A DNA stretch of 64,000 bases from Thiopseudomonas sp964394445 (GCA_964394445.1 CAYMXO010000006.1:1-64000), one strand, 5' to 3'. Positions 54,579 through 63,903 are shown, counted from the stretch's first letter. Program-made: numbers and translations. The notes: generated by a model not told the origin, from the sequence alone.

Positions 54579-56420
54579 ATGTACTTTCCACCGCTGTTTT
54601 CAGCGCTACGTCAAAGTTTCAAGGCGGGCTACACCTTTTCCACCCTGCGCGGGGACATCAGCGCCGGCATCACCATCGGCATCATTGCCATTCCACTGGC
54701 CATGGCCCTGTCTATCGCCGTTGGCGCCGCCCCCCAGCACGGCCTTTACACCACCCTGATCGCCGGCTCGCTAATTGCCCTGACCGGCGGCTCGCGCTTT
54801 AACGTCTCCGGCCCCACTGCAGCCTTTGTCGTCATCCTGCTGCCCATCACGCAAAATTTCGGTCTGGGCGGCCTGCTGCTGTGTACCCTGATGGCAGGCG
54901 TCATCCTGATTGTCATGGGCGTGCTGCGCGCCGGCGCATTGCTACAGTACATCCCCTACCCGGTGGTATTGGGATTCACCGCAGGAATTGGCGTGGTCAT
55001 CGCCACCCTGCAAATTCCCGATGCCTTTGGCCTGGGCGACCTGGGCACGACCAACAACTATATCGAACGCGTACAGAGTATAGCCGCCGGGCTGCCGAAC
55101 ATCCGCCTTGGCGACACCCTGGTCGGTGCACTGACCCTGAGTACCCTGATCATCTGGCCCAAGCTCTTTCCCAAGATTCCCGGTCACCTGATTGCCCTGG
55201 TGCTTGGCTCGCTGCTAGGCCTTGTCCTGGTATATGCCGGTACTGACGTGGCAGTGCTGGGTGACCGGTTCAGCTATGAGGTCGACGGCGTCAGTCATCC
55301 GGGCATTCCACCTTTTTTGCCAGACTTTGTCCTGCCCTGGAATCTGCCCGGTCCCAATGGTCAGCCACTGGTGCTGAGCTTCGAGCTGTTCCGCCAGCTG
55401 CTGGCACCGGCCTTCGCCATCGCCATGCTCGGTGCCATCGAGTCATTGCTGTGCGCCGTGATTGCTGACGGCATGGCCGGCACCCGCCACGACCCCAACG
55501 GCGAGCTGCTCGGCCAGGGGATCGGCAACCTGGTGGCCCCGTTGTTTGGCGGGATCACCGCCACCGCGGCCATTGCCCGCAGTGCCGCCAACGTGCGTGC
55601 CGGAGCATTCTCCCCGATTGCCGCCATCATCCATGCCGGCGTGGTCCTGCTCGCCATCCTGGTACTGGCACCCATCTTTACCCACCTGCCGATGGCCGCC
55701 CTGGCCGCCATGCTGCTGGTGGTTGCCTGGAACATGAGCGAACCCAAGCATGTCTGGCACACCTTGCGCATTGCGCCCCGTAACGACGTACTGGTACTGC
55801 TGACCTGCCTGATTCTGACGGTGCTGTTCGACATGGTGCTGGCCGTCGGCGTCGGTTTGCTGCTGGCTGCCGGACTGTTCATCAAGAGCATGAGCGACTG
55901 GACCGATACCGCCAGTATCGACCGCAAACAGTTTGGCGAGCTGCAGGACCTGCCCGATTCGGTTGCCCTGTATGCCATTAGTGGACCGCTGTTTTTTGCC
56001 GCGGCCGAAAAAGCGCTAAATACCCTGCGCCGGTTTTCGCCCGGACTGCAACTGGTGATCATCGACATGCGGGCGGTACCCATGCTGGACATGACGGCAC
56101 TGGCGGCACTGGGCAGCGTGGTCGCCGATTACCACAAGCAGGGTATCGGCATCATTTTCATGGGTGCCTCATCGCGGGTGCGGCGCAAAATGCGCCGTGC
56201 TGGCATTCACGTGGAGAAAAACATGCTGGCCAACGCCGCCACACCGTCCCAGGCGCGGGATCGCGCCCAGGGCTGGCTACGTGCCCGCGGCATAATACCA
56301 GAGGCGACTGCAGCCCGCACAACAGATACTTCCGAGCATGACCACGGCACCGAAGATCCGGCGGACACTCCTGCAAACGGTCAACAGGAAACCGACAAGC
56401 ATGAACATGAACCAATATAA
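54579..56420 (+). CDS. SulP-family anion transporter with STAS domain
   Basis: The 613-residue protein is an SLC26/SulP transporter with 12-14 membrane segments (about 20-430) and a C-terminal STAS domain (about 445-560; VALYAISGPLFFAAAEKAL). The segment ESLLCAVIADGMAGTRHDPN resembles the DauA/YchM group that moves C4-dicarboxylates, so sulfate is not assured. After STAS there is a low-complexity tail rich in His, Asp and Glu (SEHDHGTEDPADTP, ETDKHEHEPI). Its last 20 bases overlap the thiD start. Confidence 0.88.
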   Translation: MYFPPLFSALRQSFKAGYTFSTLRGDISAGITIGIIAIPLAMALSIAVGAAPQHGLYTTLIAGSLIALTGGSRFNVSGPTAAFVVILLPITQNFGLGGLLLCTLMAGVILIVMGVLRAGALLQYIPYPVVLGFTAGIGVVIATLQIPDAFGLGDLGTTNNYIERVQSIAAGLPNIRLGDTLVGALTLSTLIIWPKLFPKIPGHLIALVLGSLLGLVLVYAGTDVAVLGDRFSYEVDGVSHPGIPPFLPDFVLPWNLPGPNGQPLVLSFELFRQLLAPAFAIAMLGAIESLLCAVIADGMAGTRHDPNGELLGQGIGNLVAPLFGGITATAAIARSAANVRAGAFSPIAAIIHAGVVLLAILVLAPIFTHLPMAALAAMLLVVAWNMSEPKHVWHTLRIAPRNDVLVLLTCLILTVLFDMVLAVGVGLLLAAGLFIKSMSDWTDTASIDRKQFGELQDLPDSVALYAISGPLFFAAAEKALNTLRRFSPGLQLVIIDMRAVPMLDMTALAALGSVVADYHKQGIGIIFMGASSRVRRKMRRAGIHVEKNMLANAATPSQARDRAQGWLRARGIIPEATAARTTDTSEHDHGTEDPADTPANGQQETDKHEHEPI

Positions 56421-57195
56421 CTCCCGTCCCATCGTCCTCTGTCTGTCCGGTCACGACCCAATTGGCGGTGCCGGCTTGCAGGCCGACATCGAGGCAATTG
56501 CGGCACAGCAATGCCATGCGGCACCTGCAGTGACCGCACTGACCATTCAGGATACGGTGAACGTCAGCAATTTCCGCGTGCTTGATCACGACTGGATCAC
56601 CGCCCAGGCGCGCGCCATTCTCAACGACGTGCCGGTTGCCGCCGTCAAGCTGGGCATGCTGGGCTCCAGTGAAATGGTTCGCACGGCCTGCGAGATCCTG
56701 CACATGGCCCCAGACGCCCCCGTGGTCTGCGATCCGGTATTGCGCGCCGAAGGTGGTGGCTCGCTGGGTGAGGATGATGTGGGCTTTGTACTGCGTGAAG
56801 AACTGTTGCCACTGGCGCTGATAGCCACTCCCAATTTGCCGGAAGCGCGCATCATGGCCAAGCTGCCCGAAGGCAGCCCGGACGAGTGTGCCGGCGTGTT
56901 GCTCAAGCACTGCAAAAACGTGCTGATCACCGGCGGGCACGGCCCGGAAAACCAGCTGCACAACCGTCTGTATCTGCAGGACGGTAGCCGCCAGGACATC
57001 ATCCAGCCGCGGCTGCCCGGTAAATATCATGGCTCCGGCTGCACCCTGGCCAGCGCCCTGGCCGGCCGCCTGGCGCTTGGAGAAGAGCTGGCCAGTGCAG
57101 TACGCACAGCGCTGGACTACACCTGGCGGACCCTGCGCGATGCCGAAGCACCCGGCAAAGGGCAGTACATACCACGGCGCATCCCCATCGCCTAG
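56401..57195 (+). CDS. thiD: Phosphomethylpyrimidine kinase ThiD
   Basis: ThiD phosphorylates hydroxymethylpyrimidine twice to the diphosphate used by ThiE. The 264-residue protein has CLSGHDPIGGAGLQADIEAI at the N-terminus and the catalytic GKYHGSGCTLASALAG motif at the C-terminus. The ATG at 56401 lies 20 bases inside the transporter gene; a second ATG at 56407 is possible. thiE and hemL follow after an intervening gene. No TPP riboswitch is seen. Confidence 0.93.
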   Translation: MNMNQYNSRPIVLCLSGHDPIGGAGLQADIEAIAAQQCHAAPAVTALTIQDTVNVSNFRVLDHDWITAQARAILNDVPVAAVKLGMLGSSEMVRTACEILHMAPDAPVVCDPVLRAEGGGSLGEDDVGFVLREELLPLALIATPNLPEARIMAKLPEGSPDECAGVLLKHCKNVLITGGHGPENQLHNRLYLQDGSRQDIIQPRLPGKYHGSGCTLASALAGRLALGEELASAVRTALDYTWRTLRDAEAPGKGQYIPRRIPIA

Positions 57196-57351
57196 CCCCT
57201 TACCAATAGCACTGCCTGGCAATGATTGCAACAAACCAGCCACAGGCCCCTCTTCCATGCGGCAAACTGCCCGCTTGCCGGCAACGGTAACCGGTCTAGG
57301 ATAGAGTGCGCAGCCCGTCTGCACCCTTCAAGCATCTGTAGCGAGAACACC

Positions 57352-57909
57352 ATGAAACGCAGAACCCTGTTAAAAGCCGCCGGACTGACCGCAACCGGCA
57401 TGACCGCTTTCACCGGTATTGGCACCAGTGTGCTGGCAGGCCAGCAACCAGCAATCCGCACCGACCCAAAGCCACTGGACAACGAACTGGACAAATATCC
57501 ACGCTGCGTCATCTGCAACATGGACCGGCGCAAGTTCCATTACTCAAGACACCTGCTGCACTATGGCGATCAACATGCAGAAGGAACCTGCTCGATCAAC
57601 TGTACCAGCGAAGCCATGCTGCGTGAGCGCAAGCGCGGCTTTACTGCTGTTTATGCGGCAGATTACGCAGCTGCCAGCGAACCCAAACCCCTGCTTGAGG
57701 CTTCTTCTGCCACCTATCTGATTGGGTCCAGCCTAAAAGGTGTCATGACGCCAATCAGCAAGCACTCCTTTGCCGACCGTGCCAGCGCGGAAGCCGAGCA
57801 GGCCCGCTCCGGCGGGCAGCTGGCGGACTTCAACCAGGCTGTCAGCGCCTCCCTGGAAGACTACGCCCAAATGCTGACCCGGCGCTACGCCAGCGACCGG
57901 AGTCGCTAA
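57352..57909 (+). CDS. Tat-type exported NosL-like protein
   Basis: The 185-residue protein starts MKRRTLLKAAGLTATGMTAF, with a twin-arginine motif and hydrophobic core, so Tat export is likely. The mature part has YPRCVICNMDRRKFHYSRH and EGTCSINCTSEAML, giving a CxxCxM copper-binding-like motif and two more cysteines, as in the NosL family of copper chaperones. It has no lipobox. No nosZ operon is near; it sits between thiD and thiE. It may handle copper for another periplasmic enzyme. Confidence 0.72.
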   Translation: MKRRTLLKAAGLTATGMTAFTGIGTSVLAGQQPAIRTDPKPLDNELDKYPRCVICNMDRRKFHYSRHLLHYGDQHAEGTCSINCTSEAMLRERKRGFTAVYAADYAAASEPKPLLEASSATYLIGSSLKGVMTPISKHSFADRASAEAEQARSGGQLADFNQAVSASLEDYAQMLTRRYASDRSR

Positions 57910-58024
57910 AAGGCACGCCGGCAGGCACTGCCCACGGCGCGCGGCCTGTGGCATGATGTCGCTCGTGCAAAAACGGGCTGCCCGAGAAGCCGCCATCAAA
58001 CAATTCCAGACAGGAGCCATCATC

Positions 58025-58657
58025 GTGCACTCTTCCGGCCTGCATGGCCTGTATGCCATTACCGACAGCCAGCTTCTTGCCGATGGCCGCCTGCTGCCCT
58101 GGTGCGAGGCTGCGCTGAAAGGAGGCGCACGACTGTTGCAATACCGCGACAAAAGCGGAAATGACGAACAGCGCTACCGTGAAGCCAGCAGTTTGCTGGC
58201 GTTATGTGAACGCTACGATGCCCGCCTGGTCATCAATGACGACCTGCAACTGGCCGCGCGCCTCGGCTGTGACCTGCACCTTGGTCAGGAAGACGGCAGC
58301 CTGGCAGCCGCCCGGGAACAACTCGGCAAACAGGCCATCATTGGCGCAACCTGTCATCACCATTTGCACCTTGCACGGCAGGCAGTCGCAGAGGGTGCCA
58401 GCTATGTAGCCTTCGGCCGCTTTTTCGGTTCAAAAACCAAACCCGGCGAAGTGCTGGCCGATATACAGTTGCTGCAACAGGCACAACAGCTGGGCGTACC
58501 TGCCGTTGCCATCGGCGGGATCAGCCTGGATAACGCCGCCCCCCTGATCGGCGGCGGAGCTGCTATGATAGCCGTCATTCATGCACTGTTTGCCGCGCCC
58601 ACAGCTGCAGAGGTCGAGCGACGTGCGCGCGTCTTTAGCCAGCTGTTTCATTCCTAG
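58025..58657 (+). CDS. thiE: Thiamin-phosphate synthase
   Basis: ThiE joins the pyrimidine diphosphate and thiazole phosphate to thiamin phosphate. The 210-residue barrel has LLQYRDKSGN, DLHLGQEDG, FGRFFGSKTK and AIGGISLDN, all active-site regions. The start is GTG at 58025, with GGAG 8 bases before it; an upstream ATG at 57953 would add a poor 24-residue extension. It lies 115 bases after the NosL-like gene. Confidence 0.94.
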   Translation: MHSSGLHGLYAITDSQLLADGRLLPWCEAALKGGARLLQYRDKSGNDEQRYREASSLLALCERYDARLVINDDLQLAARLGCDLHLGQEDGSLAAAREQLGKQAIIGATCHHHLHLARQAVAEGASYVAFGRFFGSKTKPGEVLADIQLLQQAQQLGVPAVAIGGISLDNAAPLIGGGAAMIAVIHALFAAPTAAEVERRARVFSQLFHS

Positions 58658-58740
58658 CCGATCCCGACAGGCCGGCCCGGTGTGTGCATGTTTCGCGGCA
58701 GACCACAACGCCTTTTATCCCAGTACCACAGGAGCCTTAC

Positions 58741-60021
58741 ATGTCCCGTTCCGCAACCCTGTTTGAAAATGCCCAGCAGCACATTCCCGGTGGCGTCAAC
58801 TCGCCGGTCCGCGCCTTTGCCGGCGTCGGTGGCACCCCCCTGTTTTTCAAGCACGCCGAAGGCGCCTATGTGGTGGACGAGGACGACAAGCGCTATGTGG
58901 ACTACATCGGCTCCTGGGGCCCGATGATTCTCGGTCATGGCCATCCGCAGGTGCTGGATGCGGTACGCAACCAGCTGCAACACGGTCTGTCTTACGGCGC
59001 GCCCACCGCGCTGGAAGTGGAAATGGCCGATCTGGTCAGCCAGCTGGTGCCTTCCATGGAAATGCTGCGCATGGTCAGCTCCGGCACCGAGGCCACCATG
59101 AGTGCCATTCGTCTGGCCCGTGGTTATACCGGCCGCGACAGCATCATCAAGTTTGAAGGCTGCTACCACGGCCACTCCGACAGCCTGCTGGTCAAGGCCG
59201 GCTCCGGCGCCCTGACCCTGGGCGTCCCCAGCTCGCCCGGTGTGCCGGCAGCTTTCGCACAACACACCATCACCCTGCCCTATAACGATCTGGCGGCGGT
59301 CGAGCAGTGCCTGCAAGAGAAAGGCGCAGAGATCGCCTGCATCATCATCGAGCCGGTGGCCGGCAACATGAACTGCATTCCACCCGCAGCAGGCTTCCAC
59401 GAAGGCTTGCGCGCGCTGTGTGACGCGCACGGCGTGGTGCTGATTTTTGACGAGGTGATGACCGGCTTCCGCGTGTCCCTCGGCGGCGCCCAGGGCCATT
59501 ACGGCATCACGCCAGACCTGTCCACCTTCGGCAAGGTGATTGGCGGCGGCATGCCGGTCGGCTGCTTTGGCGGCAAAAAGGAAATCATGTCGCACATCGC
59601 CCCGCTTGGCCCGGTGTATCAGGCCGGCACATTGTCCGGTAACCCGCTGGCCATGGCGGCAGGCCTGGCGACACTGAAACTGGTCAGCCAGCCCGGTTTC
59701 CATGACCAGCTGAACGACTATGCCCAACGCCTGCTCAGCGGCCTGCAGGAACGCGCCGACGCCGCCGGCATCCCCTTCACCACCACCCAGGTGGGCGGCA
59801 TGTTCGGCCTGTTCTTTTCCGACAACAAAGAGATTCACAACTTTGACGACGCCGTAGCCTGCGATGTGGAGCGCTTCAAGAAGTTCTTCCACCTGATGCT
59901 GGACGGCGGCGTCTATCTGGCGCCCAGCGCCTTCGAGGCCGGTTTTGTGTCCGCCGCCATGGGTGAAAAAGAGCTGCAAATCACCCTGGACGCTGCCGAA
60001 AAAGCCTTCAAGGCACTGTAA
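58741..60021 (+). CDS. hemL: Glutamate-1-semialdehyde 2,1-aminomutase
   Basis: HemL turns glutamate-1-semialdehyde into 5-aminolevulinate, the haem precursor. The 426-residue PLP enzyme has HIPGGVNSPVRAF at the N-terminus, GCYHGHSD, IIIEPVAGNMNCIPP and the PLP-lysine region STFGKVIGGGMPVG. AGGAG lies 7 bases before the ATG at 58741. The thiD-thiE-hemL order is the Pseudomonas one. Confidence 0.97.
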   Translation: MSRSATLFENAQQHIPGGVNSPVRAFAGVGGTPLFFKHAEGAYVVDEDDKRYVDYIGSWGPMILGHGHPQVLDAVRNQLQHGLSYGAPTALEVEMADLVSQLVPSMEMLRMVSSGTEATMSAIRLARGYTGRDSIIKFEGCYHGHSDSLLVKAGSGALTLGVPSSPGVPAAFAQHTITLPYNDLAAVEQCLQEKGAEIACIIIEPVAGNMNCIPPAAGFHEGLRALCDAHGVVLIFDEVMTGFRVSLGGAQGHYGITPDLSTFGKVIGGGMPVGCFGGKKEIMSHIAPLGPVYQAGTLSGNPLAMAAGLATLKLVSQPGFHDQLNDYAQRLLSGLQERADAAGIPFTTTQVGGMFGLFFSDNKEIHNFDDAVACDVERFKKFFHLMLDGGVYLAPSAFEAGFVSAAMGEKELQITLDAAEKAFKAL

Positions 60022-60307
60022 TCTTACGTACAGCCCGGACAGCACGCCGCTGCGCCGGGTTGCCAGCCAATGTATTGCACTAATGCAAGCAGCAAATATC
60101 TGAATGCTCCTTGAACCAGAGCCGGATTTTCTGCCTGCTGCCTTGCCCGGTTGCGGTAAAGCTGCCTAAATACCGGGCAACTTACTTAATCACCCAGAAG
60201 CTTCTGAATACCGCCTGCCGTACAGAGTTGTCCGCAGCAAGCGTATTTGTACCGACTGCATACCCGCCTACAGGATCTCAGAGCTTCCGACACAAATCGG
60301 AGTGCCC
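60022..60307 (+). promoter_or_regulatory. Gap upstream of the Kdo hydroxylase gene
   Basis: About 285 bases without a supported gene. A dyad TTGCA-CTAA-TGCAA lies at 60075-60088 and may be an operator. No convincing hemL terminator or promoter hexamers with normal spacing were found. Confidence 0.4.
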
Positions 60308-61153
60308 ATGAATACTGCCAACACCGCCCCGGTCATCAACCTGCCACACAACGACTGGAATTTTACCCGGACCGACAACCCTGAACTGATTGACGGCCTG
60401 GAAGCCGGCAAGGTCCTCTGCTTCCCGCAACTTGCCTTTGAACTGACCGAAGAAGAATCACAACTGCTGGCTCCCTCCCTGGTCGACCCGAAGCGCAAGA
60501 ACATCAGTCTGAATATTGATAAAAACCGTCTCAATGGCGTAGCTGATCCGGCCCACGAAGCTGTCGTACGTGGCCTGCTGGAGCGCTACCACCAGCACAC
60601 CAAAAATCTGCTGGAAACCCTGTTGCCCGAATACCAGGGCAAGCTGCTGGAGCCGGTCAACAGCCTGCGCGTACACGAAATTAGCCAGTGGCAGGGCAAA
60701 AACTCCTGGCGCAAGGACGACACCCGACTGCACGTGGATGCCTTTCCCTCCCGTCCAATCCACGGCCAGCGCATCATCCGCGTGTTCAACAACATCAACC
60801 CCCATGGCGTGCCCAGGGTCTGGCGGGCTGGCGAGCCATTTGAGGATCTGGCCAAACGCCTGCTACCCCAGCTCAAGCCCTACTCCGCCCTGTCGGCCAA
60901 GCTACAGGCAGCACTGAAAATCACCAAGAGTCGCCGTAGCCACTACGACCACCTGATGCTGCAACTGCATGACGCAATGAAAGCCGACATGGACTACCAG
61001 AAAAACGGGCGTCAGTGGCAGCTGGATCTGCAGCCCGGCACCACCTGGATGGTATTTTCCGACCAGACACCGCATGCGGCCATGAGTGGTCAATACATGC
61101 TGGAGCAAACTTTTCTACTGGACGTGGAAAGCCAGAAAAACCCCGGGCTTTAA
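60308..61153 (+). CDS. kdoO: Kdo 3-hydroxylase-family protein
   Basis: KdoO is an iron(II)/2-oxoglutarate dioxygenase that hydroxylates the Kdo sugar of lipopolysaccharide to Ko. The 281-residue protein has the metal-binding HVD in TRLHVDAFPSRPIHGQR near residue 145, followed by RVFNNINPHG, and a distal His in DQTPHAAMSGQY. GGAG lies 5 bases before the ATG at 60308; a GTG two codons earlier is less likely. Assignment rests on these motifs recalled from the Kdo hydroxylase family. It lies upstream of a ferric-reductase-like gene and an acyltransferase. Confidence 0.82.
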   Translation: MNTANTAPVINLPHNDWNFTRTDNPELIDGLEAGKVLCFPQLAFELTEEESQLLAPSLVDPKRKNISLNIDKNRLNGVADPAHEAVVRGLLERYHQHTKNLLETLLPEYQGKLLEPVNSLRVHEISQWQGKNSWRKDDTRLHVDAFPSRPIHGQRIIRVFNNINPHGVPRVWRAGEPFEDLAKRLLPQLKPYSALSAKLQAALKITKSRRSHYDHLMLQLHDAMKADMDYQKNGRQWQLDLQPGTTWMVFSDQTPHAAMSGQYMLEQTFLLDVESQKNPGL

Positions 61154-61492
61154 CCATTGCGGGTATTGGAGCGCCTGACCGGGCAGTCCCTGCTCAATCC
61201 GGCCTGACACACACCTGTTACACATGCAAGCACGGCGGCGGCTGGGTTTTCCGGCTTTTTATCACGGGACGCCCACTCATGCAGAGCCGCCTTCATGCCT
61301 AAAGCAACCCCGCTGCCCACGCAAACGGGTTGCCTACGCTCGCACTGTTCGGGCGCTGAAACACCGTAGTTACGCGGCACGGCACCATCCGGTGTGCAAG
61401 ACCCGATGCAGGCAACCCTCTGGTCAATCAAAACTTTCAGCTTGATTTAAGGTTAGCTTCCTATCATGGCCTCACTACATTGGAGGTGTACC
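61154..61492 (+). other. Non-coding gap before the ferric-reductase-like gene
   Basis: About 340 bases with no supported coding region or RNA. Short open frames in it lack family likeness and ribosome sites. A TATCAT hexamer about 30 bases before the next start could be a -10, with TTGATT 14 bases upstream, too close for a normal promoter. Confidence 0.4.
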
Positions 61493-62797
61493 ATGAAAAA
61501 GACCATTTACGGACTCATTGCCCTGTCCCTGGCAGCCTGGTTGCTGCCTGCCCTTGCCCTGATCCCCGGCTGGGATGTCTGGATCTGGCGCAAACAACTG
61601 ATTTACTGGAGCGGCCTGGCATCATTTCTGTTAATGACTTTGGTCATGCTGCTTGCCGTGCGTCCACGCTGGCTGGAAAAGCCGCTGGGCGGGCTGGACA
61701 AAATGTACCACCTGCACAAATGGGCCGGTATCAGTGCCGTTAGCCTGGCCGTGGTTCACTATGGCATCAAGCTGGCCAAAGGCCCCATGCTGATGGTGCT
61801 TGGGGAAGCAACCAAAGAGCACCGCATCCGAACCTTTCTTGAAGTATTTCGAGACAGCGCCAAGGAGCTGGGCGAGTGGTCCCTGTGGATTTTTGCCGCA
61901 ATGATCATTGTCTCGCTCTGGCACCGTTTCCCGTATCACGTCTGGCGCTATGTTCATAAAGCACTGGCCGCGCTTTATCTGGTCATCGTCTTCCACAGCA
62001 TTGTACTGACTCCACCCGAGTGGTGGTTGCAGCCATCCGGCCTGCTGATTGCTGCAGCCTGCATCCTCGGCAGCTGGTGTGCGTTTGTTTCGCTCAGTGG
62101 CCGCATCGGGCGTGACAGCACCCACCCGGGCAAGGTCCTGGCGGTACGGGAACTGAACGACAATACCTTTGAAGTTGTCTGTCAATGCCAAAACAGCCAC
62201 AACTGGAGCCACAGGCCCGGACAATTTGCTTTCCTGACCTTTGACCGTCTGGAAGGCCCGCACCCGTTCACCATTGCCAGCGCCGACCAGGGTAATGGCC
62301 AGGTTCGTTTTGCCATCAAGGCCCTGGGCGACTACACCAACCACCTCTGCCACAAGGTCGGGATTGGTCAGCGGGTACAGATTGAAGGCCCCTATGGCTG
62401 TTTCGACCTTCCCGAAAAAAGTCCTGACGGCCAGCAAATCTGGGTCGCTGCCGGTATCGGGGTCACTCCCTTCATAGCCTGGCTGGAATCACTCCAGGAC
62501 AATCCGGATGCCGCACCGCAAGCCAAACTCTACTACTGCGCCAATAACAAAGAAGAAGCCGTGTTTGCCGAACGCTTGCAGCAACTCTGTGCCAGTCTGC
62601 CCGGCATCGAGCTGCATATCCACTTGAGCGAGCGGGACGGTCGCCTGACGCCCGAGCAACTGTTCCGTGGTGCGCACAAAGGCACCAGGGTCTGGTTCTG
62701 TGGCCCCAACGCCTTCTCGGCAAGCCTGAAAAAAGGCATGGAAGCGCTGGGCCTGCAGCCGGAAAATCTGCATCAGGAGCGCTTTCAGATGCGCTAA
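61493..62797 (+). CDS. Ferric-reductase-like membrane flavoprotein
   Basis: The 434-residue protein has about six N-terminal membrane segments of the ferric reductase type with likely heme ligands in YHLHKWAG, VVHYGIK, VHKALAA and VFHSIVL. An FAD-binding domain (HRPGQFAFLTF, GPHPFTIAS) and an NAD(P)-binding domain (AAGIGVTPFIAWL, FCGPNAFSASL) follow. It should pass electrons from NAD(P)H through FAD and heme across the inner membrane. GGAGG is 7 bases before the ATG. The acceptor is unknown. Confidence 0.9.
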   Translation: MKKTIYGLIALSLAAWLLPALALIPGWDVWIWRKQLIYWSGLASFLLMTLVMLLAVRPRWLEKPLGGLDKMYHLHKWAGISAVSLAVVHYGIKLAKGPMLMVLGEATKEHRIRTFLEVFRDSAKELGEWSLWIFAAMIIVSLWHRFPYHVWRYVHKALAALYLVIVFHSIVLTPPEWWLQPSGLLIAAACILGSWCAFVSLSGRIGRDSTHPGKVLAVRELNDNTFEVVCQCQNSHNWSHRPGQFAFLTFDRLEGPHPFTIASADQGNGQVRFAIKALGDYTNHLCHKVGIGQRVQIEGPYGCFDLPEKSPDGQQIWVAAGIGVTPFIAWLESLQDNPDAAPQAKLYYCANNKEEAVFAERLQQLCASLPGIELHIHLSERDGRLTPEQLFRGAHKGTRVWFCGPNAFSASLKKGMEALGLQPENLHQERFQMR

Positions 62798-62811
62798 GTG
62801 CTCTCTTCCCA

Positions 62812-62861
62812 AAGCATCCGGCCTGAGATCTGACAACAACAGGGTCGAAAACCGGATGCTT
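62812..62861. repeat. Ten-base inverted repeat before the acyltransferase gene
   Basis: AAGCATCCGG (62812-62821) and CCGGATGCTT (62852-62861) are perfect inverted copies with a 30-base loop. CAGCTTCTTT follows, weakly T-rich, so it may end the preceding transcript. Confidence 0.5.
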
Positions 62862-63006
62862 CAGCTTCTTTCCCCGGCACAAAACGGCTTTTCACCCCCG
62901 CAGTCACAACCACCTCTAGCAGATCATCATCGGCTACTCAGGTGGCACTTGCAGTTTTCCGGCAAAAGACTAACCATTACAGCTTCATTTGCCGTGGAAT
63001 CCCTGC

Positions 63007-63903
63007 ATGTTCAAGTTTTTGCCCCCATTAATGCGTGGCGTGATTTCCGCCTTGATACTGGGTTTCAGCACGCTTTTCTGGTGCTGGCCGCTGTTCGTCC
63101 TGGCCTTGCTCAAGTTCTTGCTGCCCTTTGCTGCTGCCCAGCGCGCACTGCGTTTTGGCATGCACTGGATCGCCGAGAGCTGGATCAGCATCAACTCCTT
63201 CTGGATGGATCTGGCACAAGATATCGAGTGGGACCTGCAGGGACTGGAGCCGCTGGATAAAAGCCACTCGTGGCTGGTCACCAGCAACCACCAGAGCTGG
63301 GTCGACATACTGGTGTTGCAATACCAGTTCAACAACCGCCTGCCACTGTTGAAGTTCTTTCTCAAACAGGAGCTGATCTGGGTACCGGTGCTGGGCCTGT
63401 GCTGGTGGGCGCTGGAGTTTCCGTTCATGAAGCGCTACAGCCGCCAGTACCTGGAAAAACATCCGGAAAAGCGCGGCCAGGACCTGGCCACAACCCGCAA
63501 GGCCTGCGAGCGCTACAAAACCAATCCGGTAGCCGTGTTCAACTTTCTTGAAGGCACCCGCTTTACCCGCGCCAAGCACAACGAGCAGCAGTCACCCTTC
63601 CAGCACCTGCTCAAACCCCGGGCCGGTGGTGTGGCCTACGTACTGGATGCCATGGGTGAGCAACTGGAACAACTGGTCAACGTCAGCCTGCTTTATCCCC
63701 AGGGCATACCTACCCTGTGGGACCTGATGTGCGGCCGGGTAAAAAAGATTGCCATGCACGTTGACACCCTGCCCATTCCCCGCGAGTTCGTCGGCCGTGA
63801 CTACAGCAGCGATGAAACTTATCGCGCCGCCTTCCAGGAGTGGGTCAACCAGCTCTGGCTGGACAAAGATCAGCAGCTTCAGCGCATGCGGGCCACTGCC
63901 TGA
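63007..63903 (+). CDS. PlsC-type acyltransferase (YihG-like)
   Basis: The 298-residue protein has an N-terminal membrane segment (residues 10-40) and the acyltransferase motif NHQSWVD (HX4D) near residue 98, then FIEGTR-type FLEGTRFT near residue 190 and a later hydrophobic YPQGIPTLW. It probably acylates a lysophospholipid; YihG-type enzymes do so in E. coli. GGAA lies about 9 bases before the ATG at 63007. A 10-base inverted repeat precedes it (62812-62861). Confidence 0.87.
   Translation: MFKFLPPLMRGVISALILGFSTLFWCWPLFVLALLKFLLPFAAAQRALRFGMHWIAESWISINSFWMDLAQDIEWDLQGLEPLDKSHSWLVTSNHQSWVDILVLQYQFNNRLPLLKFFLKQELIWVPVLGLCWWALEFPFMKRYSRQYLEKHPEKRGQDLATTRKACERYKTNPVAVFNFLEGTRFTRAKHNEQQSPFQHLLKPRAGGVAYVLDAMGEQLEQLVNVSLLYPQGIPTLWDLMCGRVKKIAMHVDTLPIPREFVGRDYSSDETYRAAFQEWVNQLWLDKDQQLQRMRATA

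Noticed and set aside
57196..58024. TPP riboswitch for thiD or thiE
   Set aside because: No CTGAGA thi-box with the matching conserved downstream segment was found before either gene.
61441..61492. PhoP- or PmrA-like box ahead of the ferric-reductase-like gene
   Set aside because: GATTTA and AGGTTA-like words are present but the spacing and sequence do not match two proper half-sites.
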